DNA from: Marinobacter fonticola
Lineage (GTDB): Bacteria > Pseudomonadota > Gammaproteobacteria > Pseudomonadales > Oleiphilaceae
DNA: 64,000 nt
Assembly (NCBI RefSeq): GCF_008122265.1
Contig: NZ_CP043042.1
Coordinates: 62,001 to 126,000 of the forward strand
Reading direction: 5' to 3'
The notes below the pieces were generated by a model. That model was given only the letters and a program-made list of their open reading frames with translations, was not told the DNA's origin and made no database searches. The position numbers and the translations under genes are program-made. Below, piece after piece: positions 43,537-52,056 of this stretch (the first letter of the stretch is position 1; each line of letters starts with the position of its first letter).

Positions 43537-45789
43537 TCAGGCCGTCGCGGCCGGCACATCGTCCATAAGCATTTCCTTACGGATCGGGATCTCCCGGATA
43601 CGTTTGCCCGTGGCGTGGTAAACAGCGTTGGCGATGGCTGCGCTGATGCCGGTAATGCCGATCTCGCCGATCCCCCGGGCGCCGAATTCGTTGAAGGCGT
43701 AGTCCGGGTAGTCCAGCAGGATCACTTCCATCTCCGGCGGTTGGTCCGCATGGGTAGGCACCAGGTATTCCGCGTAGTTGTTGTTGACGGGTATGCCGTT
43801 GCGCGAGTCGTAATTCGTGCCCTCGAACAAGGCGCTGCCGATGCCCATCACCACCGACCCCTCGATCTGGTTGCGCGAGGTTTTCGCGTTCACGATCTGA
43901 CCTACATCGATGGCGCTGGCCACGCGGCTGACCCGCAAATTGGAGATGCCCGGGTCCCAGCGGATCTCCACGAAGTGGGCGCCGAAGGAGCGGAACGAGT
44001 ACTCGCTGGTATCCGCGCCTCCGGTGTGGCCTTCGCCATCGGCGCTGGCCAGGCGTAGGCTTTCCAGCACCTCCGTATAGTCCACCGACCGCCCATCGCT
44101 GTGATGCAGCTTGCCGTTGGCGAACGAGAGATCGTCACCCTTGGCGCCCTCAAACGGACTTTTCTTGCTGGTGGCGTGCTCTTTGAGCTGGTCGATGGCC
44201 AGCCGCGTGGCTTTGGCCACCGCCGGCAATGTTGTCGCCGTCGCCCAGGAACCACCGGAGACCGGGCCGTTGGGGTAAGACGAATCACCCAGCTTGACGG
44301 TGATTTTCTCCAGCGGCAGTCCGGTCACGCTGCTGACGGCCTGAGCCACCACCGTGTAGGTACCGGTGCCAATGTCCTGGGTGGCACAAGTTACATAGGC
44401 GGTGCCGTCCGCACGCAGGGACACCCGGGCGTCGCATTCCCGGCGCAAGGCCTCCCAGTTGCAGGCGGCCATGCCCCAGCCAATGATTTCGTTGCCGTCG
44501 CGCATGGCGCCGATCTCGGGGTTACGTTTCGACCAGCCGAACGCCTCTGCCGCTTGCTGGGTCGCCTCCCGGATCTTATTGCTCGACCAGGGCAGATCCT
44601 TGGATTGGTCCCGGTCGGCGTAGTTGTCCATGCGGAACTCCAGCGGATCCACACCGGCAGCGATAGCCATTTCATCGATTGCCGATTCCAGGGCAAACAA
44701 ACCCGGCGTAGCACCCGGCGCCCGCATGGAGGTGGGCGTGCCGCGATTTACCTGGGTGGTTTCGTGGGTCACGGTGACGTCTTCGCAACCGTAGAGCGCC
44801 TTGGTCATGCCGCCGCAGGCTTCCACGTACTGGTCGGTGAAGGACGTGGTGCTGATCGTCTCATGGCTGATGGCCACCAGCTTGCCGTTGTTGTCGGTCC
44901 CCAGGCGAATGCGCTGGCGCGTCTCCGGGCGGTGACCGGTGGTGGTGAACATCTGGTTGCGCGGCACCACGACCTGTACCGGGCGGTCAAGCATTTGCGC
45001 CGCCGCCGCCGCCGTCACGGCATGGGGCCACATCCACAACTTGCTGCCGAAGCCGGAGCCGATGAAGGTGGAAATCACCTCCACCTGGTTCGGCGCGATA
45101 CCGAAGATCTTGGCCAGCGCGCCTTTCTGCTGGACTACCGCCTGGGAAGCCTCGTAGACCTTGAGCTGGTCGCCCCGCCATTCCGCCACTGTCGCGTGCA
45201 GCTCCATGGGGTTGTGGGTCTCTACCAACGTGGTGTAGGTGGCATCGATACGGTGGGCGGCTTGGCCGAAAGCGGCGTCGGCGTCGCCCCGGCGATGATT
45301 GTTCTCGCTGCCGGTGGATTGCGTGCCGTTGTCCTTGAGCCCCTGCTCCAGGTTGGCCACCGCTTCGTGCTCCTCATACTCCACCTTCACCTTGTAGGCG
45401 GCGGCGCGCGCGTTCTCGAAAGTATCCGCGACCACAAGGGCGACGAACTGGCCGGCGTAGTAGATCGTGTTGTCCTCGAACGGCAGCCGGGTTTCTTCCA
45501 CTTTGTTGTTCTGTTCCATCGAAGACGGCGTGTGATACAGCTCGGGAAAGTGACCGTGGTGGAAAATGTCGATGACCCCGGGAGACGCTTTCGCTTCGCT
45601 CAAATCGAGGTTCTTCACCGTGCCGCTGGCAATGGTGCTGAACACACCGTGGCCATAGGCCATGTTTTCCGGCTGGTGGTCGGAGGCGTAAGGCGCGCTG
45701 CCGGTCACTTTCAAACGGCCGTCAATGCGTTTGGGTCCGGCGCCAATGATGCCGGCGGATTTCGGGCTTGTGCCTGCGTTTTCGCTCAT
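43537..45789 (-). CDS. paoC: Aldehyde oxidoreductase molybdenum-binding subunit
   Basis: A 750-residue large subunit of the xanthine-oxidase family, most like PaoC (YagR), the molybdopterin-cytosine-dinucleotide subunit of the periplasmic aldehyde oxidase that detoxifies aromatic aldehydes. The active-site Glu is at about residue 709 in RGIGEIGITG, 41 residues from the end, matching the place of the catalytic Glu in PaoC. MoCo-binding stretches (GSGFGSKLWMWPH, MRAPGATPG, QDIGTGTY) are intact. Last gene of the minus-strand paoABC operon, 27 bases after paoB. Confidence 0.9.
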   Translation of the reverse strand: MSENAGTSPKSAGIIGAGPKRIDGRLKVTGSAPYASDHQPENMAYGHGVFSTIASGTVKNLDLSEAKASPGVIDIFHHGHFPELYHTPSSMEQNNKVEETRLPFEDNTIYYAGQFVALVVADTFENARAAAYKVKVEYEEHEAVANLEQGLKDNGTQSTGSENNHRRGDADAAFGQAAHRIDATYTTLVETHNPMELHATVAEWRGDQLKVYEASQAVVQQKGALAKIFGIAPNQVEVISTFIGSGFGSKLWMWPHAVTAAAAAQMLDRPVQVVVPRNQMFTTTGHRPETRQRIRLGTDNNGKLVAISHETISTTSFTDQYVEACGGMTKALYGCEDVTVTHETTQVNRGTPTSMRAPGATPGLFALESAIDEMAIAAGVDPLEFRMDNYADRDQSKDLPWSSNKIREATQQAAEAFGWSKRNPEIGAMRDGNEIIGWGMAACNWEALRRECDARVSLRADGTAYVTCATQDIGTGTYTVVAQAVSSVTGLPLEKITVKLGDSSYPNGPVSGGSWATATTLPAVAKATRLAIDQLKEHATSKKSPFEGAKGDDLSFANGKLHHSDGRSVDYTEVLESLRLASADGEGHTGGADTSEYSFRSFGAHFVEIRWDPGISNLRVSRVASAIDVGQIVNAKTSRNQIEGSVVMGIGSALFEGTNYDSRNGIPVNNNYAEYLVPTHADQPPEMEVILLDYPDYAFNEFGARGIGEIGITGISAAIANAVYHATGKRIREIPIRKEMLMDDVPAATA

Positions 45790-45816
45790 GGCAATCTCCT
45801 TTGCTCGCTCTGGCCC

Positions 45817-46797
45817 TCAGGCAGTAAGGATGTTGAGGTTACGGACAATAGCCTGCTGGCCCAGCGGAATCTTGAAGGCGTTATGCTCGAAGGCCCTGGC
45901 GTTCTGGAACACCTTTTTGGCAGCGCTCTGGAAAGCAGCCTCCGACAGGTTCTGGCCGATCAGGGCCTGCTCCGCCTCCTTGGCGCGCCAGGGTTTGGTG
46001 CCCACGCCGCCCAGGGCAATACGCGCATCGCGTACGGTGCCCCCATCGGTGGAGACGATGACCGCGCTCGAAGCCAGGGCAAACTGGTAGGACGAACGGT
46101 CACGCAGCTTGAGGTAGCCTGAGCGGCTGCCGGACATGGGCGCATCCAGCGTGACATGGGTGATCAACTCGTCGGCTTTGAGCGCATGCTCCTCCTGCGG
46201 GGTATCGCCGGGCAGCAAGTGAAAGTCGAGGAAATCGATCTCGCGCTGGCCCTGCGGGCCTTCCACGGTGACTGTCGCGCCAATTGCCGCCATCGCCACG
46301 CACATATCCGAGGGGTGTGTGGCGATGCACTGATCGCTGGTGCCGAGCACCGCATGCACGCTGCGATTATGCCCGCCGATGGCGGCGCAACCGGTGCCGG
46401 GTTCGCGCTTGTTACACGGCGAGTAGCCATCGCGGAAATAGGGACAGCGGACCCGTTGCATCACATTGCCGGCTGTCGTCGCCTTGTTGCGTAGCTGGCG
46501 GCTGGCGCCGGACAACAGCGCCTCGCTGAGCACGGCGTACTCCTGCCGCACCCGGTCGTCGTAAGCGAGTGCGGTATTGCTCACCAGGGCGCCGACGCGC
46601 AGACGGCCGTCGGACAACGGTTCGATCTGATCCAGGCCCAGACCGTTGATGTCCACTACCTGCTCCGGGCGCATGATGTCGATCTTCATCATATCCAGCA
46701 GATTGGTGCCGCCGCCGAGATAGGCGGATGTCCGGTTTGCATGGGTAGTAACGGCCTGGCCGGTTTGTGACGGGCGGGCATAGTCGAAATGTCGCAT
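45817..46797 (-). CDS. paoB: Aldehyde oxidoreductase FAD-binding subunit
   Basis: A 326-residue CO-dehydrogenase-flavoprotein-type subunit (PaoB/YagS-like). The FAD-binding segments AYLGGGTNLLDMM and the TTAGNVMQRVRCPYFR...CNKREPGTGCAA region are visible; the latter holds Cys residues that bind the extra [4Fe-4S] cluster seen in PaoB. It passes electrons from the iron-sulfur subunit to FAD. ATG 46797 shares one base with the paoA stop codon (TAATG), so translation is coupled. Confidence 0.9.
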   Translation of the reverse strand: MRHFDYARPSQTGQAVTTHANRTSAYLGGGTNLLDMMKIDIMRPEQVVDINGLGLDQIEPLSDGRLRVGALVSNTALAYDDRVRQEYAVLSEALLSGASRQLRNKATTAGNVMQRVRCPYFRDGYSPCNKREPGTGCAAIGGHNRSVHAVLGTSDQCIATHPSDMCVAMAAIGATVTVEGPQGQREIDFLDFHLLPGDTPQEEHALKADELITHVTLDAPMSGSRSGYLKLRDRSSYQFALASSAVIVSTDGGTVRDARIALGGVGTKPWRAKEAEQALIGQNLSEAAFQSAAKKVFQNARAFEHNAFKIPLGQQAIVRNLNILTA

Positions 46798-47480
46798 TAG
46801 CTGATCCCCCCGAGTTTGCGGTGGGCGGACTGGATCGCCGCGAGGATGTTGCTGTAGGCCCCGCAGCGGCAAATATTGCCGCTCATAGCCTCGCGGATGG
46901 CGGCGTTATCGTCCTTGGGAATACGCTCGTCTTCCAGGACGTTCAGGGCGCTCATGATCTGGCCGGACGTACAGTAGCCGCACTGGTAGGCGTCTTCCTC
47001 CCAGAAGGCTTCTTGCAGCGCATGCAGTTGGTCGTTCTCAGCTACGCCTTCGATGGTGGTAATCTCGTCGCCGTCGTGAGCGACGGCCAACGAAAGGCAG
47101 GAATTGACCGCGGTGCCGTTGACGTGAAGGGTGCAAGCGCCGCACTGGCCCAGGTCGCAGCCTTTTTTGGTGCCGGTGAGTGCCAGCCGCTCACGCATTA
47201 CGTCGAGCAGGATCGCGTTGGGCGCCACGTTGAGGGTGTGGGTCTGGCCGTTTACCGTAAGTTTGATCTGGCGTTCGCCCTCGGCAGGCGCGCCATCCTG
47301 CTGGGCCTCAATCTGATCGGCGCCATCCTGCGCCATGGATGCCCATGTGGGGGTGGTAGCCGCGACGCCCGTGGCACCAATGGATTTCAAAAACGTTCTG
47401 CGGGACGAAAGAAAAGCGTCATACGTCCTGACGCCGTTTCCCTGCTCTTCGCCGGGGGGATTGCTGTCCTTGCCTGACAT
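46797..47480 (-). CDS. paoA: Aldehyde oxidoreductase iron-sulfur subunit, Tat-exported
   Basis: A 227-residue subunit with two [2Fe-2S] clusters: the plant-type ligands in GCDLGQCGACTLHVNGTAVNSC-like spacing and the second set QCGYCTSGQ / GNICRCGAY. The N-terminus has a twin-arginine signal (SSRRTFLKSIG, R27-R28), so the whole heterotrimer is probably exported to the periplasm, as for E. coli PaoABC. ATG 47480 is preferred to the upstream ATG 47510 because AGGAGG lies 8 bases before it. First gene of the operon. No paoD/XdhC maturation gene is adjacent. Confidence 0.92.
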   Translation of the reverse strand: MSGKDSNPPGEEQGNGVRTYDAFLSSRRTFLKSIGATGVAATTPTWASMAQDGADQIEAQQDGAPAEGERQIKLTVNGQTHTLNVAPNAILLDVMRERLALTGTKKGCDLGQCGACTLHVNGTAVNSCLSLAVAHDGDEITTIEGVAENDQLHALQEAFWEEDAYQCGYCTSGQIMSALNVLEDERIPKDDNAAIREAMSGNICRCGAYSNILAAIQSAHRKLGGIS

Positions 47481-47664
47481 GACGGGAACCTCCTGGTTCG
47501 GGCACGTCATCCTTGTACAGCGCGATGCGTACCTTGTGTGACGGTCTGTATTTTTGGGGTCGCTCTCTCAGTCACGCTTAGCTTTATCGTTATTGGGTCT
47601 GTTTGTCATTGTCATATGATGATGTAACGCGTTGCGGCGATTTTCAATACGCTTGAAGCCGCCT

Positions 47665-48459
47665 TCAAACCCGGATGCGGCGGAAGGCCGCCTCGAGAAA
47701 GTTATATAGACCGAAGGCTATCAAGCCTGCCGCAACGATGCCCAACAGCCATTCGCCAAACGGGGAATTGCGCAGTACGTCCATTGCCTCGCCCATGCCC
47801 TTAATATCGCTGCTGTTGGCTTTCTGAGCCGAGTCGATCAAAAACCAGCCGACCATGCACCAGACTACGCCCCGGGCAATCAGACCGAAGCGGCATAGGG
47901 GTTTTATCCAGATACGGTGGTTTTCGGGAATTTCCATATAGCGGTCAAACCGGGCGGTGAAGCCTTTAAACAGATGGGCCAGGCCCACCACGACGAAGAG
48001 TATTCCCGCCGCGCCGAGGACCACCTGGCCCGTGCCCGTAGCCAGAAAAGCGCGGCCCTGCTCTCCACCACCACTACCGCCACCGCCACTGAAGTCGAAC
48101 AGCAGCTTTCCCGTCCAGTAAGCCAGCACGCCGTGAGTAATGGCGCTGATAAGTAAAGCTGCCCGAATCGCGAGGCCCTTAGGGGCCAAGCCGTGCCGGT
48201 CCGCGTCGAACACGGCTTGGGTCAGACGCCAGGCCGTATAACCGACGAGACCGACAATCAGCAGCAAAAGCAGCGTGTTGCCCAACGGCTGAGACAGGAT
48301 TTTGATGATGGCGCCCTTCGTATCCGTCGTGCCGCCGCCTTCGCCCGCCACCGAAGCGGCTGCTAGGGACCCCACCACGAGATAGATGAGCCCGCGGGCG
48401 CAGTAGCCCATGCGAGCGAGAATTTTGAACGGTTTTCTTGCCAGGGCGGTATCCATCAT
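47665..48459 (-). CDS. DUF1206 family membrane protein
   Basis: A protein of about 264 residues with roughly six helices arranged as three repeated pairs, each opening with a motif like KPFKILARMGYCARGLIYLVVG; the pattern R-x-G-x-x-A-R-G occurs at repeat starts (RFGLIARGVVW). This is the DUF1206 family, of unknown function. A Gly/Ser-rich linker (GGGGSGGGE) sits between helices. ATG 48459 or 48456 is taken as the start. Three and a half copies of an 11-bp repeat lie just upstream. Confidence 0.85.
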   Translation of the reverse strand: MMDTALARKPFKILARMGYCARGLIYLVVGSLAAASVAGEGGGTTDTKGAIIKILSQPLGNTLLLLLIVGLVGYTAWRLTQAVFDADRHGLAPKGLAIRAALLISAITHGVLAYWTGKLLFDFSGGGGSGGGEQGRAFLATGTGQVVLGAAGILFVVVGLAHLFKGFTARFDRYMEIPENHRIWIKPLCRFGLIARGVVWCMVGWFLIDSAQKANSSDIKGMGEAMDVLRNSPFGEWLLGIVAAGLIAFGLYNFLEAAFRRIRV

Positions 48460-48504
48460 GGTGTGTCGGTGTCCCGTTGATGCCCCTGATGTATCAGGGC
48501 CGAA

Positions 48505-48548
48505 GTGCATAGGTAGTGCATAAGTAGTGCATAGGTAGTGTATAGGTC
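48505..48548. repeat. Four 11-bp tandem repeats upstream of DUF1206 gene
   Basis: Units GTGCATAGGTA, GTGCATAAGTA, GTGCATAGGTA and GTGTATAGGTC in direct tandem, each 11 bases. Near one helical turn per unit, so a protein could bind them on one face of the DNA. They lie about 45 bases upstream of the DUF1206 start on the minus strand. Confidence 0.85.
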
Positions 48549-48734
48549 GTTCTCACGCTACAGGTAAACGGTAGCGAACACACATTTCGGTTTGCTCATT
48601 TTCCGGCCGCAGCTCCCATCGGCGAAGGCTGCAATCCGACGATGACGCAGGTATGGTGTGAGCAGGCGTTATTCAGAGTCTTCGCCTAAGCCGTTTGTTT
48701 GATGACCGATGACCTTCCAGACAGGAGATGGACA

Positions 48735-49424
48735 ATGGCACGCGCTCATCCTTCACTGCAGAACAAGCGCATTCTCGTAACCCAGGCCGAGGACTTCATG
48801 GGGCCGGCGCTGTGCCAGGCGTTGGCGGACCATGGCGCCGACGTGGTGGAAGACACTCTGCCCCTCATGCCGACCGGTGCGGCCATTGAAGTGATTAGAA
48901 ACGCGGGGAATGTGGATGTGCTGGTTGCCAATCTGGCCATCGAGGCGCCGAGCACGCAGGCCGTGGATGTCACTGAAGACGAATGGCGCAGTGTCTTCTC
49001 GGCGCTGGTCGATCCGCTGCCGCGGCTGGTCAAAGCGGTCCTGCCCGGCATGGTCGAGCGTGGCAAGGGCAAGATACTGGTTATCGGCAGCGCTGCAGCC
49101 CTGCGCGGCATGAAGCGAGCATCGACCTACAGCGCCGCCCGCGGAGCCCAGCTGGCCTACGTCCAAGCCATCGGTGTGGAATTGGCCAAGTACAATATTC
49201 AAGTCAATGCGATTGCCCAAAACTTCGTGGACAATCCAACTTACTTCCCCCAAGACGTCCAGGCCAATCCGCGTTTTCAGGAGCGCTTGAAGCGTGAGGT
49301 GCCCCTCGGTCGGCTGGTTTCGCCGGAAGAAGACGCGGAGTTTGCCGCCTATCTGTGTAGCGATGCGGCGGATTGCTTTGTCGGGCAGGTCTTTCCGATT
49401 TCCGGAGGTTGGGCGACGCGGTAG
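48735..49424 (+). CDS. Halohydrin dehalogenase-like protein (SDR fold)
   Basis: A 229-residue Rossmann-fold protein. Instead of the SDR motif T-G-x3-G-x-G it has V-T-Q-A-E-D-F-M-G (T16-x4-F21-x-G23), and instead of Y-x3-K it has S119-x12-Y132-x3-R136. These are the two signatures of halohydrin dehalogenases, which turn vicinal haloalcohols into epoxides with a Ser-Tyr-Arg triad and no cofactor. Downstream, STYSAARG...ELAKYNI and AIAQNF resemble HheC (STYTSARA, ELGEYNI, AIGPNY), including the aromatic residue of the halide-binding loop. AGGAG lies 7 bases before ATG 48735. Stand-alone gene with a terminator. An inactive SDR is the alternative. Confidence 0.85.
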   Translation: MARAHPSLQNKRILVTQAEDFMGPALCQALADHGADVVEDTLPLMPTGAAIEVIRNAGNVDVLVANLAIEAPSTQAVDVTEDEWRSVFSALVDPLPRLVKAVLPGMVERGKGKILVIGSAAALRGMKRASTYSAARGAQLAYVQAIGVELAKYNIQVNAIAQNFVDNPTYFPQDVQANPRFQERLKREVPLGRLVSPEEDAEFAAYLCSDAADCFVGQVFPISGGWATR

Positions 49425-49435
49425 ATCGACGATGT

Positions 49436-49461
49436 GCAGGCGGATAAGCGCCTGCTTTCTT
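49436..49461 (+). terminator. Terminator after the halohydrin dehalogenase-like gene
   Basis: Perfect 7-bp stem GCAGGCG / CGCCTGC with a 6-base loop GATAAG, followed by TTTCTT, 11 bases after the stop codon. Confidence 0.8.
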
Positions 49462-49480
49462 ATGGTCTAATTTCGGTTCG

Positions 49481-50377
49481 CTAGTCAGCCTCGATAATCG
49501 TCTCCGTCACACTGACGGGCGCGATATTCAGCATCTTGAAGGTCCGCGCGCCAGGCCCCACCCGATTGTCCGATTCCATCAGGATCAGCTGATCCCGTGT
49601 CAGAGGCGGGTTGGGCAGCCACGACAGCACACGGGCCCCGAGGTGCCAGAGCGGGAAAGGCACCGAAATCAGCCGGTGATGGCGATGGACCTGGCCCATC
49701 ACCACCTTCACCAGCTCGCGATAGCTGAACACTTGGGGGCCGCCAAGCTCATAGATCTGGCCAGGGGCTTCGGCGTCTTCAAGCACTTGCACCGCGGCTT
49801 TGGCAACGTCGTTAACATGCACCGGCTGCAACCGGGTCTCGCCCTTGCCGAAAAGAGGGACCAACGGCAGCCGGGTCAGCGCCTTGAGGGTCACTACCAA
49901 ACCCTGACCACCGCCAAACAGGGCGCTAGGACGCAGAACGATAGCGTTGGGGAAGGTCTCGCGGACCTGGTTTTCGCCGCGCCCTCGGGCGCTGATATAA
50001 GGCGAACGGGATTGCGGATCGGCATTGAGGCCAGAAATCTGGACCAGCGTGCGAATGCCCGCCTCTTTGCAGCACCGGGCCAGTTGAACGGCTCCTTTCA
50101 CATGCACCGCGTCGAAGGTCAATTCCGGCGGTTGTTCAACGTAGAGGCTCACGGCGTTGATCACTGCGGTGGCGCCCTCGATCGCATTTGCGATGGATGC
50201 TTCGTCCAGAATATCGGCTTCACAGCCTTCTATTTGAAACTCCGGATCGCCGGGCACGCGGGCCTGGGGCGAACGCGAAGCAATACGCACACGGTAGCCT
50301 GCCTCTTGAAGCTGGCGCACGATGTGCGTGCCCAAATAGCCTGTTCCGCCGAAAACCACTGCCAGTGACTTATCCAT
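49481..50377 (-). CDS. Complex I NDUFA9-like NAD(P)-binding protein
   Basis: A 298-residue atypical SDR with the N-terminal dinucleotide motif VFGGTGYLGTHIVRQL (Gly10-Gly16). It lacks the usual Tyr-x3-Lys catalytic pair, as is normal in the group that includes the NDUFA9 accessory subunit of complex I and bacterial NAD-dependent epimerase-like proteins. The C-terminal half (YELGGPQVFSYRELV, DQLILMESDN) is characteristic. The bacterial role is uncertain; a reductase or ubiquinone-linked function has been suggested for the family. Convergent with the halohydrin dehalogenase-like gene. Confidence 0.85.
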   Translation of the reverse strand: MDKSLAVVFGGTGYLGTHIVRQLQEAGYRVRIASRSPQARVPGDPEFQIEGCEADILDEASIANAIEGATAVINAVSLYVEQPPELTFDAVHVKGAVQLARCCKEAGIRTLVQISGLNADPQSRSPYISARGRGENQVRETFPNAIVLRPSALFGGGQGLVVTLKALTRLPLVPLFGKGETRLQPVHVNDVAKAAVQVLEDAEAPGQIYELGGPQVFSYRELVKVVMGQVHRHHRLISVPFPLWHLGARVLSWLPNPPLTRDQLILMESDNRVGPGARTFKMLNIAPVSVTETIIEAD

Positions 50378-50595
50378 GCCTCTAGCCTAATGAGTTTCGA
50401 CCGTTCCCTTCTACCCTAATCGGATTACAGAACGAACAGCTTTCGCAGGCCTGGGCTGCAGAGACCCGTGGAGCTGTGAACCACGCCAGCCGTCTCAATG
50501 TGGCAATGGTTACCATAGCGTGTAAGCTATAGTCGTAGTCCGGCGTTTTCCCGTTGCCCGGACAACGCCCCAGACGGTTCAAGGACGGAACCCTT

Positions 50596-51090
50596 ATGCT
50601 CAAGCATGCCCTCATCGCGCTTATTGTTCTTCAGGGATGGATGCATCCCTTCGTCATTGCCGAGGCTGCCCCGCCGCTACCGGACAACGCACTGCTCGAG
50701 GAGCTGAAGGCCGGTAAGGGTTATATCCTCGACATCCGTTACGGTGACACGCAAGCGCCCTTCGGCGAATCGGCCGAATTAATGGACGTCACGCCAACTC
50801 AGGCTTTTCTCGACAACGCGGCGGCGATCCGGATCGGTGTGGATATCGACCAAACCGGCACCTTTAACACAGCCGGTATCGGCGTTGGCTATGCCCTGAT
50901 TCCTGAAAAGGATGCACCGCCCATACTGAAATTCGCTTTCCTGAATGCCGATCCGGACAACTTCACCTCTGTGCATACACGCATACCGATCCAACCCGGC
51001 GAATGGACGGCCGTCTGCGGCACGGCTTTCAATACGCTCGATGGCGATACGCTTTATTCGTACATTGTGGTGCGACTGACGAAGCAATAG
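50596..51090 (+). CDS. Hypothetical secreted protein
   Basis: A 164-residue protein with a signal peptide (MLKHALIALIVLQGWMHPFVIAEAA), predicted to enter the periplasm. The body contains a run of hydrophobic and Asp-rich segments (AAIRIGVDIDQTGTFNTAGIGVGYAL) and one Cys; no family is recognised. AAGGACGG precedes ATG 50596. It lies immediately before the GFA-type gene, so the two may be co-transcribed. Confidence 0.75.
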   Translation: MLKHALIALIVLQGWMHPFVIAEAAPPLPDNALLEELKAGKGYILDIRYGDTQAPFGESAELMDVTPTQAFLDNAAAIRIGVDIDQTGTFNTAGIGVGYALIPEKDAPPILKFAFLNADPDNFTSVHTRIPIQPGEWTAVCGTAFNTLDGDTLYSYIVVRLTKQ

Positions 51091-51129
51091 ATGCCGTTAA
51101 CTGAAACCCATGACATAGGATGTAGAAAC

Positions 51130-51528
51130 ATGCATCACCAGGGAAGCTGCCTCTGCGGCGGCGTGCAATACGAGATTAACGGCGAGCTGACCGATGTGCT
51201 GAACTGCCATTGCTCCATGTGCCGCAAACTCCACGCCTCGGCCTTCCGTACCCGTGCGAAGGTGAGTGCTGAGCACTGGAAGACCCTCAAAGGTGACGAT
51301 CTGATCCGTTTTTACGAGTCCTCACCGGGCGAGCACAAGAGCTTCTGCTCGGTCTGCGGATCGAGCCTGTACACCCGCTTCGATGCCGCGCCGGAGGTAC
51401 TCGGTTTTCCACTGGGAACCCTGGATACCGACCCCCAGGTCAAAGCCGGGCGTCACGTCTATGTGGGCAGTAAGGCGCCGTGGCACGAGATTACCGATGC
51501 TCTGCCTCAGCACGAGGCATTCGATTGA
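51130..51528 (+). CDS. GFA/CENP-V family protein
   Basis: A 132-residue zinc protein of the glutathione-dependent formaldehyde-activating (GFA) family. Cys ligands appear as GSCLCGGVQYE (C7, C9), NCHCSMCRK (C26, C28, C31) and FCSVCGSSLY, the usual three-part pattern. The family includes S-hydroxymethylglutathione synthases but most members, including this one, have no proven substrate. AGGA precedes ATG 51130 by 9 bases. Confidence 0.88.
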   Translation: MHHQGSCLCGGVQYEINGELTDVLNCHCSMCRKLHASAFRTRAKVSAEHWKTLKGDDLIRFYESSPGEHKSFCSVCGSSLYTRFDAAPEVLGFPLGTLDTDPQVKAGRHVYVGSKAPWHEITDALPQHEAFD

Positions 51529-51667
51529 AGCGCAGTATGTCGTCTCTGTCCCCCTACCCGCACCGGGTCCATCGGGACTAGACTGCGAACTAAGCACGCG
51601 TAGAGAGTCCGTGTTCCACCGTTTTGTCTTCGACCAAGCCAAAGTCTCGACCCAGGGAGGATTATTC

Positions 51668-52045
51668 ATGCTGAACGTGAAGCTTGATCGCGAGGAGGGC
51701 ATCGCCATTCTGGAGCCCGAAGGCACGCTGACCGAAGACGATTTCGCCTCTGCCGTGGGGGTGATTGATCCCCACATCGAACGAATCGGTCCACTGCAGG
51801 GCATCATCATCCATGTGGGAACCTTTCCGGGATGGGCTTCGTTCGCCTCGATGCTGACCCATCTCAAGTTCGTGCGTGAACACCACCGGCAGGTTCGCAA
51901 GGTAGCGCTGGTGACCGATTCCGCCGTGGTCAACGCCGCCGAGACCATCGGCAGCCACATGGTGGAAGCTGAGGTGCGCACCTACCCGTTTGACCAGCTC
52001 GAGCAGGCCCGGCAATGGATTCTGGGGCCGGAAACCGACGCGTAA
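51668..52045 (+). CDS. STAS/SEC14 (SpoIIAA-like) domain protein
   Basis: A 125-residue single-domain protein of the SpoIIAA-like STAS/SEC14 group (MLNVKLDREEGIAILEPEGTLTEDDF ... GPLQGIIIHVGTFPGWASF ... VALVTDSAVV). Members often bind lipids or act in stress regulation; this one's role is unknown. GGGAGG sits 7 bases before ATG 51668. It is followed after 11 bases by the DUF4336-type gene, suggesting an operon. Confidence 0.85.
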   Translation: MLNVKLDREEGIAILEPEGTLTEDDFASAVGVIDPHIERIGPLQGIIIHVGTFPGWASFASMLTHLKFVREHHRQVRKVALVTDSAVVNAAETIGSHMVEAEVRTYPFDQLEQARQWILGPETDA

Positions 52046-52056
52046 CGGAGCGCCGT

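Noticed and set aside
44101..46122. Long 673-residue open frame on the plus strand across paoC and paoB
   Set aside because: It is antisense to two well-identified molybdoenzyme genes, is rich in Gly/His/Arg/Val as expected of a shadow frame, and has no recognisable domain.
48505..48548. CRISPR array
   Set aside because: The 11-bp units are contiguous with no spacers; it is an ordinary short tandem repeat. No other repeat-spacer pattern was found in the window.
48735..49424. Reading the SDR-like protein as a decayed pseudogene because Y-x3-K and the glycine motif are missing
   Set aside because: The changes are exactly those of halohydrin dehalogenases and the gene has a good ribosome site, full length and a terminator.
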